A DNA stretch of 7,761 nt from an uncultured bacterium. Its GTDB lineage: Bacteria > Eisenbacteria > RBG-16-71-46 > CAIMUX01. The position numbers and the translations under genes were made by a program. Every line of letters starts with the position of its first letter. Within the stretch, counting starts at the first letter, position 1. The stretch is from the NCBI GenBank assembly GCA_946886185.1, contig CAMPIC010000116.1, forward strand, positions 1 through 7,761. Direction: 5' to 3'. This document shows positions 5,523 to 7,761 of the stretch, piece by piece. The notes under the pieces were generated by a model. That model saw only the letters and a list, made by a program, of their open reading frames with translations. It made no database searches and was not told where the DNA came from.

Positions 5523-7214
5523 TCAGTCGATCCCGTGCTTTCGCTTCAAGTTGTATATGGTCTGCCTGGTTACGCCCATGTCGAGGGCGACCATGCGGGT
5601 ATTGTCGTTGTGCCGGCGGAGAGCGCGCTCGAGCACCGCGCGCTCGGCCTGGTTCAACGCATCTTCCAGGCGTTCGGGCAAATCATCCGTCAGTCCCGCT
5701 GGCTCGAGGGCCGGGTTCTTGATGGCAGCGCGGATGTGGCGCGCATCGATCGCCTCCTCTTCGAACAGTGCCTGGGCGACGGCGCTCTGCATGACTCGCT
5801 TCAGCTCGCGCACGTTGCCGGGCCAACGATGCGACATGAGCACCCGCTCCGCCTGCGACGTCATGGAGGGGACCGGTCTTTTGCGAAGCGCGGACTCCTG
5901 CGCCAGGAAGTGATCCGCGAGAAGAGGAACGTCATCCATCCGCTTCCGCAACGGCGGGACTTCGATCGATACTCCTTTCAACCGGAAGTACAGATCGGAA
6001 CGGAAGGCGCCGGTCTCGATCATCTCAGCGAGCGGTCGATTGGTCGCCGCGATGATGCGCACATCCGAGGATTTCGTCTTCGTGCTGCCGACACGGTGGA
6101 ATTGGCCTGATTCCAGGAACCTGAGCAGCTTCGATTGCATCAAGGGCGGCATGTCTCCCAGCTCATCGAGGAAGAGGGTTCCTCCGTCGGCTTCTTCGAT
6201 GAAGCCAGGCTTGTCCACGGAACTTGTGAATGCTCCCTTGACCGTGCCAAAGAGAGACGACTCTTGGAGATTCTCCGGAAGCCCGGTGCAGTCCAGTTGG
6301 ACGAGCGGGCCGCCGCGCGCGCGGATCCCCGCTTCGTATAATGCCTGCGCCACCACTTCCTTCCCCGAGCCGGTCTCGCCCAGGATCAAGACGGGATACG
6401 GGTATTCGCCGAACATCTCCACTTGGCGGATGACGTTCCGCCAATGGGTGGAGCGGCCGATCATCTTGTTGCGCCAATCCGCTTTGAGTCGCCCCTTGGT
6501 CGAGTCGAGCTCCTTGGCGAGCTTCTCGCGCTGGCGGCGTTCGTCCTCCACCGTGTTGCGGTGTGTGAGGCACAGAGATGCGTGTCCGGCGAACGCCGAG
6601 AGCAGGCGGATGGAGAGATCACTCGGATGGAGGTGGCGCTTGCTGTCCAGGTAGAGGACTCCGATCGCGTCCCCCCGGGCGCGCAAGGGGACGCAAACCG
6701 AAGAGCGCAGATCGAGCTCCGTGATGCTGTGGACCTCCCGCAGCCGGGGATCCGCGGCGATGTTGGAATTGACATCGATCTCATTGGTGCGCAGGCATTT
6801 GCGCACCAGGGTCTCGGAGATCTGGGCGACTTCACTCGAAGGCACCGCTACGCCTCCTTCGCCGTAGTCGCGAACGGTCTCGAGCAGATCGTTCTCGCGC
6901 ATCACCACCAGCACTCGCTCCGCTATGCCGAGCTTGGAAGAGGCTTCGACGATCCGATTCAGGAGGATGTTCGGATCCACGTCCAACGACAGGCTGGCGC
7001 TGAATTCCATAAGCTGGTCCAGCGCTTTCGCAGAGTCATTGATGCCGCTGTTCGCCTGCTTCGCGAGCGTTCGCACGAGCTCGCGTCGCTTTTCGATCTC
7101 GCTATCGATCTCACCCGGAGATTCCGGAAGGACTGCGTCCTTCGTAGGCGGCCCGTTGAAGCTGGAAGTTGGACGGGACCGGACCCGTTCGCCGGAATTC
7201 GTGGACGGGTTCAT
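5523..7214 (-). CDS. GAF-domain AAA+ enhancer-binding transcriptional regulator (sigma-54 activator family)
   Basis: The 563-residue product is built like a bacterial enhancer-binding protein that remodels sigma-54 RNA polymerase by ATP hydrolysis. Order: N-terminal helix (36-60); GAF sensor domain (about 65-220, with RSSVCVPLRARGDAIGVLYLD at 170-190); linker helix (221-248); AAA+ domain (about 250-480); and a Fis-type helix-turn-helix (about 525-563, ALDMGVTRQTIYNLKRKHGI). AAA+ motifs seen: Walker A GETGSGKE (279-286), Walker B GGTLFLDE (344-351), ATNRP (390-394), FRSDLYFRL with arginine-finger candidates (404-412), and WPGNVREL (464-471). The loop that normally reads GAFTGA is GAFTSS (327-332). 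There is no receiver domain, so input comes through the GAF domain. The start is ATG 7214, six bases after GGGAGGT (7227-7221); its ATGA overlaps the stop of the upstream TPR gene, indicating coupled translation. Whether it still acts on sigma-54 is uncertain. Confidence 0.93.
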   Translation of the reverse strand: MNPSTNSGERVRSRPTSSFNGPPTKDAVLPESPGEIDSEIEKRRELVRTLAKQANSGINDSAKALDQLMEFSASLSLDVDPNILLNRIVEASSKLGIAERVLVVMRENDLLETVRDYGEGGVAVPSSEVAQISETLVRKCLRTNEIDVNSNIAADPRLREVHSITELDLRSSVCVPLRARGDAIGVLYLDSKRHLHPSDLSIRLLSAFAGHASLCLTHRNTVEDERRQREKLAKELDSTKGRLKADWRNKMIGRSTHWRNVIRQVEMFGEYPYPVLILGETGSGKEVVAQALYEAGIRARGGPLVQLDCTGLPENLQESSLFGTVKGAFTSSVDKPGFIEEADGGTLFLDELGDMPPLMQSKLLRFLESGQFHRVGSTKTKSSDVRIIAATNRPLAEMIETGAFRSDLYFRLKGVSIEVPPLRKRMDDVPLLADHFLAQESALRKRPVPSMTSQAERVLMSHRWPGNVRELKRVMQSAVAQALFEEEAIDARHIRAAIKNPALEPAGLTDDLPERLEDALNQAERAVLERALRRHNDNTRMVALDMGVTRQTIYNLKRKHGID

Positions 7215-7761
7215 TCTGGTACCTCCCAGGAATCGGCTTCCGTGAGGAATCGACGAGGTCCGGGGCAATTCCGGAAACCTTCCCGCTGTTCTTCGTTTTC
7301 GAGAGTATCCATCAGGCGTTGGAGCTCTTGCTTGGCTGCCCTGAAATGCTCTGCGGCCTCTGCGGCTCGGTCATGCTGATGATAAAAGCGTGCCAGGTTC
7401 CAATGAGTTCGCCAGAAATGAAATCCGAAGTCCCGATCGCGAATGTCCAAGATCGAGTCGAGCAGCATCGCTTCCGGATGCCGGTGCGGCTCCAGCCAGT
7501 CCAGCACGAGCATGTCCGTTTCGATGACACTGAGGTGCGCCCGGACCTTCGGAGTAATCCCGTCCTCCCATTTCTGAAGCTCCAGAAACAGTCCCTCCGC
7601 CTGATCTCGATTGCCCAGATCCACCTCGCGCTCCAGCCAGCAGGCTAGGACGTCCACGGCCTCCGTTTTGCGATCGACCGCGGCGAATCGTTCCACGCAG
7701 GAGCGCAGGCGCGCCCGGCCCGACGCGACGTTTCCCGTGTCGAGCTCGTGCAGCCCCAGGA
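7211..7761 (-). CDS. TPR-repeat protein, C-terminal part (5' end outside window)
   Basis: The minus-strand frame is open from the window edge (first full codon at 7759) to TGA at 7213-7211, giving 182 residues. It is alpha-helical with tetratricopeptide-like spacing: AVDVLACWLEREVDLGNRDQ, AEGLFLELQKWEDGI and, most clearly, THWNLARFYHQHDRAAEAAEHFRAAKQELQ near the end. The tail EGFRNCPGPRRFL resembles the end of large TPR-bearing signalling proteins (often Ser/Thr kinases or ATPases) that I recall beside GAF/AAA+ regulators, but the N-terminal part is not in view, so no enzyme activity can be claimed. A GTG at 7696 could start a shorter protein, but the frame continues upstream with protein-like sequence. 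The stop overlaps the next start as ATGA, so the regulator is translated from the same message. Confidence 0.75.
   Translation of the reverse strand, partial: LGLHELDTGNVASGRARLRSCVERFAAVDRKTEAVDVLACWLEREVDLGNRDQAEGLFLELQKWEDGITPKVRAHLSVIETDMLVLDWLEPHRHPEAMLLDSILDIRDRDFGFHFWRTHWNLARFYHQHDRAAEAAEHFRAAKQELQRLMDTLENEEQREGFRNCPGPRRFLTEADSWEVPE

Noticed and set aside
6423..7379. 318-codon plus-strand frame antisense to the GAF/AAA+ regulator
   Set aside because: It is the mirror of a confidently identified GAF domain and carries no motif of its own.

Overview
The window is GC-rich (roughly 60% by eye) bacterial chromosome, with Shine-Dalgarno sites of the GGAGG/AGGAG type and tightly packed, overlapping genes. 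No sequence here fixes the taxon. A myxobacterial-style ImuA/ImuB pair, a ZU5-like lipoprotein and a TPR protein coupled to a GAF/AAA+ enhancer-binding regulator together suggest a member of the Myxococcota or an uncultivated lineage such as Candidatus Eisenbacteria. That is inference only.

Layout: (1) 1-717, minus strand, a TetR-family regulator running off the left edge, with a strong 29-bp dyad just ahead of its start codon. (2) 718-1145, a divergent intergenic region holding the tetR promoter and operator, a second small dyad, a GTTC cluster in a possible imuA promoter, and a 13-bp tandem repeat. (3) 1146-3507, plus strand, a two-gene operon, imuA then imuB, overlapping by 23 nt: the accessory proteins of the ImuA-ImuB-DnaE2 mutasome for SOS mutagenesis. 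No dnaE2 follows. (4) 3589-3629, a perfect 15-bp stem between convergent genes. (5) 3641-4123, minus strand, a small secreted lipoprotein with a ZU5-like beta domain. (6) 4124-5522, about 1.4 kb with no convincing gene, including an AT-rich island around 4640-4745 and a few hairpins. (7) 5523-7214, minus strand, a GAF-AAA+-HTH regulator of the sigma-54 activator family whose GAFTGA loop reads GAFTSS. (8) 7211-7761, minus strand, the C-terminal part of a TPR protein running off the right edge, overlapping the regulator by ATGA.

The genes form separate units. imuA-imuB would act in translesion DNA synthesis after DNA damage. The TPR protein and the GAF/AAA+ regulator are translationally coupled and probably form a signalling pair whose input and target lie outside the window. 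The TetR protein most likely represses its own promoter and whatever lies beyond the left edge. I see no clearly new system. The points most worth following are the GAFTSS substitution in the coupled TPR-regulator pair, and the unusual leader of imuA.
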